This document shows, in pieces, positions 4,947 to 5,992 of a stretch of 5,992 nucleotides of DNA (positions are counted from its first letter, which is position 1; every line of letters begins with the position of its first letter). The position numbers and the translations under genes are program-made. Source of the stretch: an uncultured Collinsella sp. (lineage in GTDB: Bacteria; Actinomycetota; Coriobacteriia; Coriobacteriales; Coriobacteriaceae); the NCBI GenBank assembly GCA_958418185.1, contig CATZEP010000085.1:1-5992 (forward strand). Reading direction: 5' to 3'. A model generated the notes under the pieces. The model ran no database searches. It had not been told where the DNA came from and saw only the letters and a list, made by a program, of their open reading frames with translations.

Positions 4947-5992
4947 ATGCCTGGTGTTACCCCTGCAGAAGTTCTGTCCAACTTTGGCATTACGCTGGTC
5001 GAAGACCCCGCCGAGAACCAGCCCCGTCTGCTGGTCGATCTACCCGCCGCGGAGCTCGTCGAGCACGCTATCCGCCGCGAAGAAGGTCGCATGGCATCCA
5101 ACGGCGCGCTGGTGATCGAGACGGGGGAGCGCACCGGCCGTTCCCCCAATGACCGCTTTATCGTCGACACCCCCGATGTTCACGACAAGATCGCCTGGGG
5201 CGCCGTCAACCGCCCTCTTTCGATCGAGAGCTACGAGACCATCAAGGCCGGTATCGTCGACTACCTCAACGAGCGCGACGTGTTCGTCACCCGCGGCATG
5301 GCCGGCACCGACCGCAACCATACGCGTCGCCTGCTCGTCGCCTGCGAGCGTGCCAGCCAGGCGCTGTTCATTAAGCAAATGCTCGCCCGTCCGCTCGCCC
5401 GCGAAATCGCGCGCACCGGCGAGCCGGACTTCTGCGTGCTCGCCGCGCCGGGCTACCAGTGCGATCCCGCCATTAAGGGCCTCAACTCCAGCGCCGCCGT
5501 GGTCATTAACTTCCAGGAGCGCGTGATTCTGGTTGCCGGCACCGGTTACTCCGGCGAAATCAAAAAGTCCATCTTCAGCGTCATGAATTACCTACTGCCC
5601 GTCGAGGACGACGTGCTACCCATGCACTGCTCGGCCAGCATGGATCCCGTCACGCACGAGACGGCCGTGTTCTTTGGCCTTTCCGGCACGGGCAAGACCA
5701 CGCTTTCGGCCAACCCCACGCGCCTGCTGATCGGCGACGACGAGCACGGCTGGTCCGACATGGGCATCTTCAACATCGAGGGAGGCTGCTATGCCAAGTG
5801 CGAGGGCCTGGACGCGTTCCATGAGCCCGAGATCTTCAACGCCGTCCGCTTTGGCGCCATCTGCGAAAACGTGGTGCTCGATGAGAATCGCAAGCCTAAC
5901 TATGATGATGTCTCGATCACGCACAACACGCGCGTGGCCTATCCCGTCGAGCACATTCCCAACGCGTGGACCAAGGGCATGGGCACCACCCC
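4947..5992 (+). CDS. pckA: Phosphoenolpyruvate carboxykinase (ATP), 3' end beyond the window
   Basis: PckA catalyses oxaloacetate + ATP = PEP + CO2 + ADP in the cytosol. It is the entry step of gluconeogenesis and, in some anaerobes, runs in the CO2-fixing direction. The window holds 348 complete codons of a protein usually about 530-540 long. Landmarks seen are TGERTGRSPNDRFIVD (59-74, with the substrate-binding Arg at 65), GTGYSGEIKKSIFSVMNYLL (198-217, with the metal-site Lys), MHCSA (226-230, with the metal-site His), the ATP P-loop GLSGTGKTT (244-252) and LIGDDEHGW (261-269, with metal-binding Asp). This set identifies the ATP-dependent class rather than the GTP enzyme. All key residues in the visible part are intact. 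The ATG has a very strong AAAGGAGG site (4935-4942), spaced only four bases. The reading frame is open to the window edge. Confidence 0.96.
   Translation, partial: MPGVTPAEVLSNFGITLVEDPAENQPRLLVDLPAAELVEHAIRREEGRMASNGALVIETGERTGRSPNDRFIVDTPDVHDKIAWGAVNRPLSIESYETIKAGIVDYLNERDVFVTRGMAGTDRNHTRRLLVACERASQALFIKQMLARPLAREIARTGEPDFCVLAAPGYQCDPAIKGLNSSAAVVINFQERVILVAGTGYSGEIKKSIFSVMNYLLPVEDDVLPMHCSASMDPVTHETAVFFGLSGTGKTTLSANPTRLLIGDDEHGWSDMGIFNIEGGCYAKCEGLDAFHEPEIFNAVRFGAICENVVLDENRKPNYDDVSITHNTRVAYPVEHIPNAWTKGMGTT

Noticed and set aside
4892..5954. Several minus-strand and offset frames over the pckA region
   Set aside because: All overlap the intact PEP carboxykinase frame, which runs open from 4947 to the window edge with every expected motif.

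Overview
The window is GC-rich bacterial DNA with long, well-separated genes and strong GGAG-type ribosome sites. The gene set (a PPP-type phosphoesterase, a Wzx/MATE-like flippase, an LctP-family lactate permease and an ATP-type PEP carboxykinase), the protein sequences and the style of the intergenic repeats fit a gut coriobacterium, most likely Collinsella or a near relative. That assignment is inference from recall and was not tested by a search. No rRNA, tRNA, CRISPR array, transposase, phage gene or defence gene was found.

Layout. Positions 1-211 are a G-rich leader of uncertain content, then a promoter-like region for the phosphoesterase (212-1051, plus). Positions 1052-1369 separate two convergent genes and hold a weak hairpin and a striking element with an 18-bp perfect inverted repeat (1166-1288) whose arms keep pairing imperfectly into the interior. 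The flippase lies on the minus strand (1370-2944, TTG start). Positions 2945-3123 form a divergent promoter region with a 17-bp operator-like palindrome (3004-3020). The lactate permease follows (3124-4695, plus). Positions 4696-4946 hold a REP-like cluster of GGGAC/GTCCC motifs, a short terminator-like hairpin and a promoter region with a perfect 16-bp palindrome and a second 6+4+6 inverted repeat. The PEP carboxykinase gene starts at 4947 and runs off the right edge.

How the genes fit together. Lactate uptake through LctP supplies pyruvate once a lactate dehydrogenase (not in this window) has acted, and PckA interconverts oxaloacetate and PEP. The two are therefore metabolically adjacent, but the 251-bp gap with its own promoter-like and operator-like sites suggests separate transcription. 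The phosphoesterase and flippase show no clear functional link to them. The coding content is ordinary; the points most worth checking are the intergenic inverted-repeat elements and the palindromes upstream of lctP and pckA. I see no convincing new biological system here.
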